From Aquatica leii (lineage: Eukaryota; Arthropoda; Insecta; Coleoptera; Lampyridae), in the NCBI GenBank assembly GCA_035610365.1, contig CM069432.1, positions 263,497,177 through 263,561,176 of the forward strand: a stretch of 64,000 nt of DNA, in the 5' to 3' direction. A program made the position numbers and the translations under genes. Positions within the stretch are counted from its first letter, which is position 1, and every line of letters begins with the position of its first letter. Below the pieces are notes generated by a model. The model made no database searches. It worked only from the letters and a program-made list of their open reading frames with translations, and was not told the DNA's origin. Positions 34,810 to 45,499 of this stretch are shown here, one piece after another.

Positions 34810-36304
34810 TCGTCCCCTGACTCACACATCGAATAGATTTGTTTCATATTCTACAATCCTTTTATGTTTTAACGCCGACACACACACCGTACTGAACGTA
34901 ACAAAAATCAAAAGTGACCGGAAATGTCTTTGGAAAATGAACTACAACTTGCGCCATCTGATAGCATAAAACCAAATATCTCGAGGTCAGGTATTGATAC
35001 GTCGGCAGTGGCAAAGTTGCCTATCCGTCAGTCGAAAAGAATTGCAAGTTAAAATTTAACTGTTACAATCGTCCGAAGACAACGTGTAGTAGTACCATCG
35101 ACTTTACAACTATGGGGAAAACTTCATCCCACTCAAATAGGAATAATCAAGATGAAATAACTCATTTGTCGCTGCCTTTTGGAAGGGTATTGATAGAGAT
35201 ATAAAGCGATTAGCTTGCGCCTGTTCAGCATGAGAATTATTGAGCTACACCTCTAAGCAATAACAAAGAATTTTGTATCGACAAATTTGTGTAAGTTCGA
35301 TGATTTAAATCGACCAAGTGTTACTCCAGCTTGCACAACCCGACAGTGAAGAATTGGAGGACGTGAACAAACATATTACTATGGCGATACTAAAAGATAA
35401 TGAAAGTGGGGAACAATAATCAAACAGTTTGAACAATTTAATTCTTAGTACACACTTGACAAGGTGTAACTGAAATTCATTGTTTCATTAACATACAAAA
35501 AAAAATAACACACCCAGTATAGCTCACATAATAATTTATTAATATAAAAACACAAATATAAAATAAAATTTATAATAAAGTTGATATGAATATTGAAACT
35601 CAAAAATACATAACATAATCATCACCTGTACATCATTTAGATGACGTAATATGGTGCCGTACTTTTTGTTCTGATTAACCTTTTATTCATAAAGATTCAT
35701 CGTATAGCATAAACGTAGCGTACAAAATCTCCAAATTTCAAACGTACCAAAATAAATTAATTTCAGAACGTAAAGCATTAGAAAGTATTGAAATTGTACG
35801 TAGACTAATTAATATCTTGAGTATAAAATCAAAAACGCAATTGTAAACATAACGGAAATTAATTGCAATCGTAATCGTAAAACACATTGCAAAAATCGAA
35901 TATAAAAAAATCGTACGTACGTATCCAAAAACAAAATTTTGTATGGCCGATTTTAGCTTAATTTTATTTATATGCAGCTGGTATTTGAGATTATGCAATT
36001 TCAAGTACCCACCAACTTTTTTTTTAAATGTCTAATTTTTTCGAAATAACAACAAATAATAACATTTTTGCAAACTTTATATTAATTCATTGTATTTGAA
36101 ATACATATTTACATGGTTGAATAATATACATTTTACTCGTTACTGTTTTTGTGCAACAAAGAAACTGATTTTAATGTGAAACAATATTGTAATTTTATAA
36201 CAAAATCTAAACGTTAAAAATTTTATCTAGACTGACGCATAATCATAAATATTGAGTAAGTTTTTTTTGCAACCTAAAAAATCAGCTAACACGTATATAG
36301 GTCT
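34810..36304. repeat. Tandem duplication, distal unit
   Basis: This 1.5-kb unit is repeated head to tail at 36305-37803, with high similarity from 'acaatcctt' to 'cacgtatataggtc'. Both units begin with sequence also found in the inverted right arm. The unit includes the terminal exon of the odorant receptor, so the duplication copied the 3' end of that gene. Confidence 0.85.
36223..36273 (-). pseudogene. Orphan copy of the odorant receptor terminal exon
   Basis: In reverse complement: acceptor TTTTTTAG, then codons reading VAKKTYSIFMIMRQSR and TAA, then the same 3' flank as the working exon at 37724-37774. Two or three residues differ (K-T for G-A, S for P). It lies 1.5 kb downstream of the gene with no other receptor exon near it. 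It could in principle be used as an alternative last exon, but the proximal copy comes first. Confidence 0.75.
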
Positions 36305-37803
36305 GACTCGCATATCCAAAAGACCCAAAAGATTGGTTTCAGATTTTACAATCCTTCTGCGTTTTAACGCCAACACACACACCGTACCGGACGTAACAAA
36401 AATCAAAAGTGACCGGAAATGTTTTTGGAAAATTAACTACAACTTGCGCCATCTGATAGCATAAAACTCAACCAAACATCTCGAGGTCGGGTATTGATAC
36501 GTCGGCAGTGGCAAAGTTGCCTATCCGTCAGTCGAAAAGAATTGCAACTTAAAATTTAACCGTTACAATCGTCAGAAGACAACGTGTAGTAGTACCATCG
36601 ACTTTACAACTATGGGTATTAGAAAAACTTCATGCCACTCACATAGGAATAATCAATATGAAATAACTCATTTGTCGCTAGGTCTTTTGGTAGGGTATTG
36701 ATAGAGATATAAAGCGATTAGTTTGCACCTGTCCAGCATGGGAATTATTGAGCTACACCTCTAAGCAATAACAAAGCATCGACAAATTTGTATAAGTTCG
36801 ATGAGTTAAATCGACCAAGTGTTACTCTAGCTTGCACAGCCCGACAGTGAAGAATTGGAGAACGTGAACAAACATATTACTATTACGATACTAAAAGAAA
36901 ATGAAAGTCGGGAACAACAATCAAACAGTTTGAACAATTTCATTCTTAGGAAAAACTTGACGATGTGTAACTGAAATTCATTGTTTAATTAACATACAAA
37001 ACAAAAATAACGCACCCAGTATAGGTCACATGATAATTTATTAATATAAATACAAATTTAAAATCTTGTTTTTATAATAAAATTGATATTAATATTGAAA
37101 CTCAAAAATACATAACATAATCATCACCTGTACATCATTTAGATGACGTAATATGGTGGCGTACTTTTTGATCCGATTAACATTTTATTCATAAATATTC
37201 ATCGTATAACATAAACGTAGCATACAAAATCTCCAAATTTAAAACGTATCAAAATAAATTAATTTCAGAACGTAACGCATTAGAAATTATTGAAATTGTA
37301 CGTAGACTAATTAATATCTTGAGTATAAAATCAAAAACGCAATCGTAAACATAACGACAAAAATTGCAATCGTAATCGTAAAACACATAGCAAAAATCGA
37401 ACATAAGAAAATCGTACGTACGTATCCAAAAACAAAATTTTGTATGGCCGATTTTAGCTTTATTTTATTTATATGCAGCTGGTATTTGAGATTATGCAAT
37501 GTCAAGTACCCACCAACTTTATTTTTAAATGTCTAATTTTTTCGAAAGAACAACAAATAATAACATTTTTGTAAACTTTATATTAATTTATTATATTTGA
37601 AATACATATTTACATGGTTGGATAATATACATTTTACCCGTTACTGTTTTTGTGCAACAAAGAAACTTATTTTAATGTGAAAAAATATTGTAATTTTATA
37701 ACAAAATCTAAACGTTAAAAATTTTATCTAGGCTGACGCATAATCATAAATATTGAGTAAGCTCCTTTTGCAACCTAAAAAATCAGCCAACACGTATATA
37801 GGT
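36305..37803. repeat. Tandem duplication, proximal unit
   Basis: Second copy of the 1.5-kb unit. It carries the functional terminal exon of the receptor (37724-37774) and part of the last intron. Sequence differences from the distal unit are scattered substitutions and small indels, so the duplication is not very recent. Confidence 0.85.
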
Positions 37804-39045
37804 CGTTCTCTAGTTCAAATCTTACCGTAACAAAAGTTTGCATGTTGAGAGGTCTAAGTTTACCAACTGTAAACTCCACAGATTTCTGAGATCTTTGAAT
37901 AATTAAACACAAAGCTTTCTGAACTTGCACGTCGGTGTTAATAAAATTAACATCGTAACAAGCATCGCCGATACGGTTAAAGTTGTACGTAAACTCGCTT
38001 GACCAATACGATACGAAAAATTCTGTCACTATTGCCGACGATCCAAGAGTTAACATTTGTATAAATCTAAAATTAAACTTGTTGATCTGAAAAATAATTT
38101 GTTAGTTTATCTAAAACAAAGCGCGAGGTATTTTACCAGTAAGCCGTAACAAATTGAATTTGCTGTTACAATAGCTATACAAACGAAGTCGACTAGATTG
38201 GTGAAGGCGAACGCTTCTGAACACTTTTGCGAAACATCTATTATAGAATTGTGATATGCGATTATAAACTTTAATTCTTTTTCTAGTTGATTCCAACGTA
38301 AAGTTTTGTCGGTTGTCTCATTTGGTAATAAAGACGTGCGAATGTAGTGTTGTAGTAGTTTGCATTGTAGGTTTAAATAGATGAGGACTGCTATAAATAA
38401 ACAGTTGAAGTTAGCGTACATTAAGTACAACACAAAATTTGACACGTTCTGGTAGATCCAAGCAATTGTATAATTAGGATTTTTTTTAATGTCAAAAGCT
38501 GGAAATCCGCCAAATGGCAAAACCCAGTTTGTTGCGTTGTTGTGCGACAAAAACTTTGCTTCAAACACAGGCGTGTTGCCGAAGGCAATGTAGGCAGTTG
38601 GGTATATTTGATATAAGTAATAGTAGAATTTCATTATCCAAATTGCTGATTTTATCATTGTTGTTTTGTCTATATTATCTGACTTTAAAATGTCTTTAAA
38701 CACACCACTGTTTAATGTCGCCAATTGCTCAGCAAGATTATTTTTCGTGTAACATATACTGAATAGTTTGATGTTGGCTACAAAGCAACGGTTATTGCGA
38801 TTATTTCGATTTTGAAAATAAATACCCAAAGATAAAGCTCCTGTAATTGCTATATTTTCTACGGTAACGATGCGATCGTCTAAGTTTTGGAATAATGCTA
38901 CCAGTCCACTTAGTGCTACAGACACTACTAGCATGTACACGACAAACTGAAAAAATCGGTACGCTATGGGCTCATTACGATTTAGCGATAAAGCGACCCA
39001 ACGCAAAGTTTTGCAGTTCATTTCAAACAGTGACTCTTTATTCAT
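37724..39045 (-). CDS. Odorant receptor (insect 7tm_6 family), three exons
   Basis: Insect odorant receptors are seven-helix membrane proteins that form ligand-gated cation channels with the coreceptor Orco in olfactory neuron dendrites. Exon 1 is 39045-38137 (303 codons), exon 2 is 38086-37826 (87) and exon 3 is 37774-37724 (16 plus stop). All introns are phase 0 and about 50 bp, with donors GTAAAA and GTAAGA and acceptors TTTTTCAG and TTTTTTAG. The total of 406 residues is normal for the family. Hydrophobic segments start near residues 31 and 60, and more lie around 130-150, 185-215 and 280-303. The C-terminus shows the family pattern: FVSYWSSEFTYN, then DACYDVNF, IIQRSQKSVEFTVGKLRPL, MQTFVT joined across the intron to VAKGAYSIFMIM. 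Start: the Met at 39045 was chosen because an acceptor-like TTGCAG lies just upstream (39058-39060), so the 11 extra codons up to 39078 may be intron or 5' UTR. No break was seen. The ligand is unknown. Confidence 0.9.
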
Positions 39046-39199
39046 TTTGTTAAATATCTGCAATAATATAATAAACAACTATTAGTCTTAAAGCTAAATT
39101 AAATGGTTATAATACATAGATTTAAAACCTTTGGTAACACTCAAAAGTTTTTTTTTTAGTAATTGGACTTAAAAGTTTCCTAAGTGTGCAAAAATACTG

Positions 39200-39296
39200 A
39201 AGATGCATCGATCATCGCGGTCACGGTTCAGATCGCGGTTTTGGTTGCGATCGCGGTTTACATCGCGGTCGGGGCCTACATCGATGTGCATGGCAA
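39200..39296. repeat. GC-rich ~12-bp repeat upstream of the receptor
   Basis: Variants of ATCGCGGTTTAC follow each other (atcgcggtcacg, atcgcggttttg, atcgcggtttac, atcgcggtcggg). They give Arg-Ser or Arg-Asp dipeptide runs in overlapping frames that are not genes. It lies 125-250 bases upstream of the receptor start. Related CCGCG words occur around 45000-45215. Confidence 0.7.
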
Positions 39297-39344
39297 TGTG
39301 GTTCACTTTAAAAAAATTGAGTTTTATTGTAAAATTTTTAAAGT

Positions 39345-40480
39345 TTTTAATACCCATAGTTGTAAAGTCGATGGCACTACTACACGTTGTCTTCTGAAGA
39401 CGATTGTAACGGTTAAATTTTAACTTGCAATTCTTTTCGACTGACGGATAGGCAACTTTGCCACTGCCGACGTATCAATACCTGACCTTTTATGCAGATG
39501 GCGCAAGTTGTAGTTCATTTTCCTAAGGCATTTCCGGTTACTTTTGATTTTTGTTACGTCCGGTACGGTGTGTGTCGGCGTTAAAACGCAAAAGGATTGT
39601 ATAATCTAAAACCAATCTTTTGGATATGTCAGTCAGGGGACCAACAAATATATTTCTAATTAGCACATATTGTAGCTTCTATAGCATACTTCGGTAATTA
39701 AACTTTTTGGCGTACTCCTGTAATTAAGCTTCTATGGGATGCTCTTGGAATGAAACTTACTTTAACATGCTCCTGTAATTAAGGTTTTATGGTATGCTTC
39801 TGTAATTCAGCCCTAATGGCATATTCCTGTACGTAAGTAGAGGTTCTTCTAAAGGTATTTACTTTCAAATTATTTTAACGGTGAATAAACCGGGGAAGGA
39901 ACGTTGTATCGACCGTAACTTGATCGGTGCAGTTGGGGATTTTCGGATCGCTTCTCGCTTATAACAACTTAACTGTGTTCGTCGATTGTCAGAATGTTTA
40001 ATGTAACGAATTAATTAATTTAATTATAAACAAAGTTCTTTCTTATGTGCGCTTAGTATATTTCTAATAGTTGCTCCATTTACAATATTATTACTTAACC
40101 GTCACAAATTTCAATATTACTATTTAACTTTCATTAATTTCAACATTATAATAAATGTAAAGAGATTGGAAGTACGCGTCGAAATTTGTTGTGACGTTAC
40201 CAGGTAATACATCCCATGTCACTATCTGACTCGCAAACTTGACGTCAATGCCACGGGCAGATTAGAATCAAATCAATTACGCGGAAGTATCGAACTATTG
40301 ATACCGTTGGTGAATTGCGGCGGTATATTAAAATATCTGCTTTTAGGGTCCACTTTAGACTTATTTTGTATTTTCCGTATTTGTGTCATAAATATAACAA
40401 TACCAGTGGCGTAGCCACAAGAGCAGTAAACATTTTGTAAACAACGACTCATGTCTTTATTTTCCCTTCGTGAGGGTCAG
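39345..40480. repeat. Right arm of the inverted repeat
   Basis: Reverse complement of the left arm at 32615-35140 without the LTR-A. The inner boundary is near 39345 ('aatacccatagttgtaaagtc'), about 300 bases upstream of the receptor start codon. The arm therefore ends inside the presumed 5' regulatory region of the gene. Confidence 0.8.
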
Positions 40481-40612
40481 AAATTAATAAACGAAATTGT
40501 CTTTTTCTTATTTGAACAAGTGTTGTATTTCTCAGTGTACTTTTGGGATGGCGGGTCTGGGATTTCTTTTGCTCTAGGCTAGACGTTCGGTACATTACTC
40601 ATCCGTAAGAAA
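40217..40612 (+). repeat. Repeat D, candidate LTR (first copy of the tandem pair)
   Basis: Starts TGTCACTATC and runs to AGGTGGCGC. The TGGCGC that follows would be a primer-binding site if this is a 5' LTR. Downstream (40613-40760) a donor-like GGTAAGCC and an acceptor-like TTACAG resemble a retroelement leader, and part of this leader recurs at 56500-56560. Confidence 0.5.
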
Positions 40613-41402
40613 AGGTGGCGCAAAAGGCATCGGCTTATCGGAAGAGTACTTTTCTTCTACTCATCCGACCCACGACCATCTGCGGCAAAGCTAGCCAAAC
40701 GGTAAGCCAAACATCTACGACTATATATTTTTTCTTACCTCCCCAAATTGTACGTTACAGGATGTCGTTTTCTGACTCTGTCGTAGTGGTTTCAAACAAT
40801 TATCGCACATTTTGAAAAGGTTTTCATCTTTTAGTAAATTCTTTCATATTGACTGGAATGTTAGTATTTATTGATGTATGTATGTATTGATTCACATAAT
40901 TGTTGAACTTGTTCGTTGATTGCACTGCGCATTTGCGTTAAGATTATCAGTAATTAATTTGTTGTCCAAATACATATGGTTAGTACTGGTCAACCGCAAA
41001 GATAACTATTAAAGCCTTTTTGTCAAATTGGGAATAACTTTCTTTCCCATTAGTTGTATGTGACAAAATTTCAGTAACACTAAAAAGGCTTGCATGTAAA
41101 TTTAAAAAAAAAATTTAAAAAACATTGTAAGTTTGAAGTAGTTTTTAAATTGTTTATATATTTAAATTAAAATTTAAAAATTTTACGTTGTCGCGCAAAC
41201 AAAAAATTTTCAAAACGATAATTTGTTACGAGAATTATCTCGTAACTCAAACGATAGCGACAAACTAAGTTTGATTCGGTAATTGCGTAGTAAGTTTCGA
41301 GGTGTTTAATTATAAAACAAGTTAAAATGCGCCAAAACAGATTTTATGAGATTGGAAGTACGCGTCGAAATTTGTTGTGACGTTACCAGGTAATACATCC
41401 CA

Positions 41403-41798
41403 TGTCACTATCTGACTCGCAAACTTGACGTCAATGCCACGGGCAGATTAGAATCAAATCAATTACGCGGAAGTATCGAACTATTGATACCGTTGGTGAA
41501 TTGCGGCGGTATATTAAAATATCTGCTTTTAGGGTCCACTTTAGACTTATTTTGTATTTTCCGTATTTGTGTCATAAATATAACAATACCAGTGGCGTAG
41601 CCACAAGAGCAGTAAACATTTTGTAAACAACGACTCATGTCTTTATTTTCCCTTCGTGAGGGTCAGAAATTAATAAACGAAATTGTCTTTTTCTTATTTG
41701 AACAAGTGTTGTATTTCTCAGTGTACTTTTGGGATGGCGGGTCTGGGATTTCTTTTGCTCTAGGCTAGACGTTCGGTACATTACTCATCCGTAAGAAA
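41403..41798 (+). repeat. Repeat D, candidate LTR (second copy of the tandem pair)
   Basis: Same as the copy at 40217, carried along by the 1186-bp duplication. Confidence 0.5.
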
Positions 41799-42769
41799 AG
41801 GTGGCGCAAAAGGCATCGGCTTATCGGAAGAGTACTTTTCTTCTACTCATCCGACCCACGACCATCTGCGGCAAAGCTAGCCAAACGGTAAGCCAAACAT
41901 CTACGACTATATATTTTTTCTTACCTCCCCAAATTGTACGTTACAGGATGTCGTTTTCTGACTCTGTCGTAGTGGTTTCAAACAATTATCGCACATTTTG
42001 AAAAGGTTTTCATCTTTTAGTAAATTCTTTCATATTGACTGGAATGTTAGTATTTATTGATGTATGTATGTATTGATTCACATAATTGTTGAACTTGTTC
42101 GTTGATTGCACTGCGCATTTGCGTTAAGATTATCAGTAATTAATTTGTTGTCCAAATACATATGGTTAGTACTGGTCAACCGCAAAGATAACTATTAAAG
42201 CCTTTTTGTCAAATTGGGAATAACTTTCTTTCCCATTAGTTGTATGTGACAAAATTTCAGTAACACTAAAAAGGCTTGCATGTAAATTTAAAAAAAAAAT
42301 TTAAAAAACATTGTAAGTTTGAAGTAGTTTTTAAATTGTTTATATATTTAAATTAAAATTTAAAAATTTTACGTTGTCGCGCAAACAAAAAATTTTCAAA
42401 ACGATAATTTGTTACGAGAATTATCTCGTAACTCAAACGATAGCGACAAACTAAGTTTGATTCGGTAATTGCGTAGTAAGTTTCGAGGTGTTTAATTATA
42501 AAACAAGTTAAAATGCACCAAAACAGTGAAATATTAGTATGACAAATACCGTTCAAATCTATCCAAAGCTGAAAGAGAACACATGACGAGACACAAGTTG
42601 TAACAACAAGTGTATTTATTTTATCATATAAAGAGAGGTTAAAAAAGAAAAACGAGATAACTTTACATAAATGCCATCATGAAGCAAGCCCCCTTCGGTT
42701 TTTACATTCCAAAAGCCAAATAAATTTGCATTTGTAAATTATAACACGAAAATACAAATTTCAATAATT

Positions 42770-44630
42770 TGTTACGCTGGTTTTCGTGTAACAAAAATAA
42801 GCGACGGCTAACACAGTTGTGAATCGCAAGCTTCGTGATGCTATATTATAAATTAAATCTAAAAAGGCGCCAAGACGATAAAAGACGAAATTAGGGTGAC
42901 GTCGTTTAAATTTTCCAAACGCTAATACATAGGTTGAACAAATATAAGTTACGTCCCATATTGGGCAACACGTCGTACAGTAAACTGACCTAGTTGGTGT
43001 AACTTTTACATTCAAAGAAGGAGTGACTTAAATTCGTAAATTCAAAATCACAAAATTGAAGAGTTAAAGACTCAACGCGCACAAAATGATCATATAATTA
43101 ATTGTGTCGACAACCTAAAATGTACGTACGGTTATTCTAACAATTGACATGACTAACAAAGTACTAATCATAAAACTAAAAATTGTAATACTTACAGTTA
43201 TGTTTTATCCAGTAGGGTATTAGCTAATTCCGTACGTGTATTACCTAAGCCCTAATATGAAATCTAACACGAAAACGTACATACGGCGTTATCACAAGTA
43301 AATTCCGTTTTTAAATTATGCAATCATTAAAGATAGGGAATGCGCAGCGTTTCCCCTCGACTTAATGTAGTAATTGGTGGTAAAAGTTTCTGCCAAAAGA
43401 AATCGCAATCGTACAAGCCTCCAACCCCTTGACGGTGTGAAGGGTTAAATTACAGCAACGTGACGTCATGGAAATTTATCCTCAAATATGCCATCTGTTT
43501 GTTATCTCCACCGATAAAGGAAACGTGTGGGGGGGGGGCACGGAAATCCGCTATAGACTATTATGAAAGAATCAATTTGAACCCCCAATACAAAAAAATT
43601 ATAACCAGATATCCCAAATAAGCTTTTACTCAGATAGACAACAAACTCAATTGCACGTTCACGTGGAATTGCGTTGAAAAACTTAATGATGAAAGCCTTT
43701 GTTGGGCCTAGATACCGTTAAACGGAGGTCTGTGTTGCACCAAACATTACCGAAAGAGGAATGAATTTGCGCTTTTACAAAATTGACAATCATCCACGAA
43801 AGGTGGGCGTGTCGAGGGCAAATTTTATACTCGGAAAAATTTTAACTTACCAACTTTTTAACATAATAATTTCAGAGAACCAAAGCGCACCGTCTAATAA
43901 TACATTAAACACAAAATTAGTTTTTATGGTTAATTGTGACAACAACCTGATATGTACGTACAATTGTGCGTGCAAATGACTAACAACGTAGATGACAGAA
44001 TCAAATTAGAAAATATAATATTTAGAGTTTAGTTTTTCTATGAAGATTAAATAAACAAAGTCGTACATACGGTGTTATCACAAGTAAATTTCCTTGGTTC
44101 ATGCAATTAATGAAAAAAATCTAATGCGCCGAAATTATTTCGTTAAATGGGCCCTCCAATAGTGTTAGAATTTTATCCAATACTATACGGTTTCGATATC
44201 GTTAACAAAAGTGATGTGTCATGGAAATGTTCCCAATAAATGAGCCAGTTTTACTATCTCCACATTAATGGAACACGTGTGAATGTCCAGAAACTGCTAA
44301 TGATAATACGAGAAAATTAAATTACATCTCAAAAATAGGAATCAACTCTTACCCCAATAAAGCCGTTCACGAAAGTAGTAAAAAATAGTATGCGCAATAC
44401 TCGCATGGATGTATGTGAATAATTAAAAATGATAACCTCGTTGGGTTAGAGGTTAGATGATGTACGACCAATGTCACCGTCACCGGATAGATGATATTTC
44501 TTTCAGCGAATTTCGATATCAAACCTTTGCGACTTGACGTCAATCCCCCCTTAATATAGTGGAAACTGGGTGGTTCCAGAATAAATCTTATACGGTGCAA
44601 ACATCATACCAAAATACTTTTAACATAACA
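42770..44630 (-). mobile_element. Solo LTR-B with tandemly repeated second half (TSD AATT)
   Basis: Plus start TGTTACGCTGG, end TAACATAACA. AATT precedes (42766-42769) and follows (44631-44634), a perfect 4-bp target duplication. An end-like word TAACATAATA at 43868 is followed by a second version of the latter half (43870-44630, from 'gagaaccaaagcgcacc'), so the LTR has an internal direct duplication. A CRE-like palindrome lies at 43461-43468, and its degenerate counterpart is near 44211. Confidence 0.7.
43461..43468. promoter_or_regulatory. CRE-like palindrome TGACGTCA in LTR-B
   Basis: Third exact occurrence, context 'aacgtgacgtcatggaaat'. Confidence 0.45.
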
Positions 44631-45490
44631 AATTGTTGCTATTAAATTTAAAGAACTAAAGCATTTAACTTAATTTTATTACTAACCAAAAAGCTACAAC
44701 CGTTTAAAAAAGTACTTTATTTGTTTAATTGTTGCAAATATTATTAAATACTATACAAACACTTAAAGATTTACATAGTCACACGAATGTAATGTATAAC
44801 AACTGTGATTGTGTGTATATGCAAAATAAATAAGTAAAAGTCACGTGGTTTGTACTAAACCAATAAACTTGTAAGTTGTCTCTTGTTGCCAACAGTTCTA
44901 TTGCGATGAAAAAGAAACTATTTTGTTTTGGTACCGACATCGATATAGACCGCAAGGCAAACGGCGAGAAAAAAGGAAAACATATATGTGACATCGAGAT
45001 AGCGACCACGACCACAACCGTGACCTAAACCGCACTCATTCATATATTTTGAGTAAGTTCGTACACTTCTACATCTACATCGCTGTAAACCGCGTACTAA
45101 ACGTCTAGGATAATCTTCTACAGCATGCTAGATTTTATAAGAAAGTAATAATTTGTTTTAAGTAGACAAGAAGCGCGGTTTAGATCACGGTATGTTGCGA
45201 CCGTAACCTAAACCGCGCTCTTTGATACATCTTCGGTACTTTCGCACCATAAGCATTTAGAATGCACATGTGCATTAGACAAATAACTACATCGTTTCAA
45301 ATTATTTGGTAAGGTTTCACCACCATTTTTGAATTCTGATATATTCAGGATTAAATATATGATATCAGGATTTACGCGGTTGATAATGTATCGATTAAAA
45401 AAATATAAATGTTTTGAGCACATTCAATTTTAGTCCCGATTGCTTTGGCACAAACTTTTATAGGTCTTAAAATAAAAATGTTTCTTAAAG
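44631..45490. other. No recognisable gene; scattered CCGCG words
   Basis: Mostly unremarkable. Between 45000 and 45215 short GC-richer words ('gtgacctaaaccgc', 'gtaacctaaaccgcgctc') resemble the 39200-39296 repeat. Confidence 0.4.
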
Positions 45491-45499
45491 AATTTAAAA

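Larger units (their letters stand above)
32615..35140. repeat. Left arm of the inverted repeat around the receptor gene
   Basis: In reverse complement this arm follows 39345-40480. Shared parts are the repeat D fragment with 'agtgacatgggatgtattacc', 'cgaacacagttaa', 'aagcgagaagcgatccgaaa', a series of 'gaagcttaattac' words (34640-34770), 'gaccggaaatg' and 'cctatccgtcagtcgaaaag'. The left arm is longer only because a solo LTR-A (33267-34599) sits in it. Confidence 0.8.
40162..42526 (+). repeat. Tandem duplication with 1186-bp offset, nearly identical copies
   Basis: 40162-41340 is repeated at 41348-42526 with a constant offset of 1186 bases. I saw one difference (G at 41331, A at 42517). Seven bases (ATTTTAT, 41341-41347) lie between the copies. 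Both carry a complete repeat D and the same 66-codon frame, which is not a recognised gene. Near-identity implies a very young event, or duplication during assembly. Confidence 0.88.

Noticed and set aside
35738-37505. Minus frames of 88 and 64 codons in the tandem units as extra receptor exons
   Set aside because: They are hydrophobic and similar to each other because of the tandem duplication, but show no 7tm_6 motif. The receptor is complete without them.
39169-39423. Arg-Ser/Asp-rich frames near the receptor as an SR-like protein
   Set aside because: They are the translation of a short GC-rich tandem repeat in three frames on both strands.
40615-42001. Two identical 66-residue frames as duplicated genes
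   Set aside because: Identity comes from the 1186-bp duplication. The frame lies in the leader after repeat D and matches no family.
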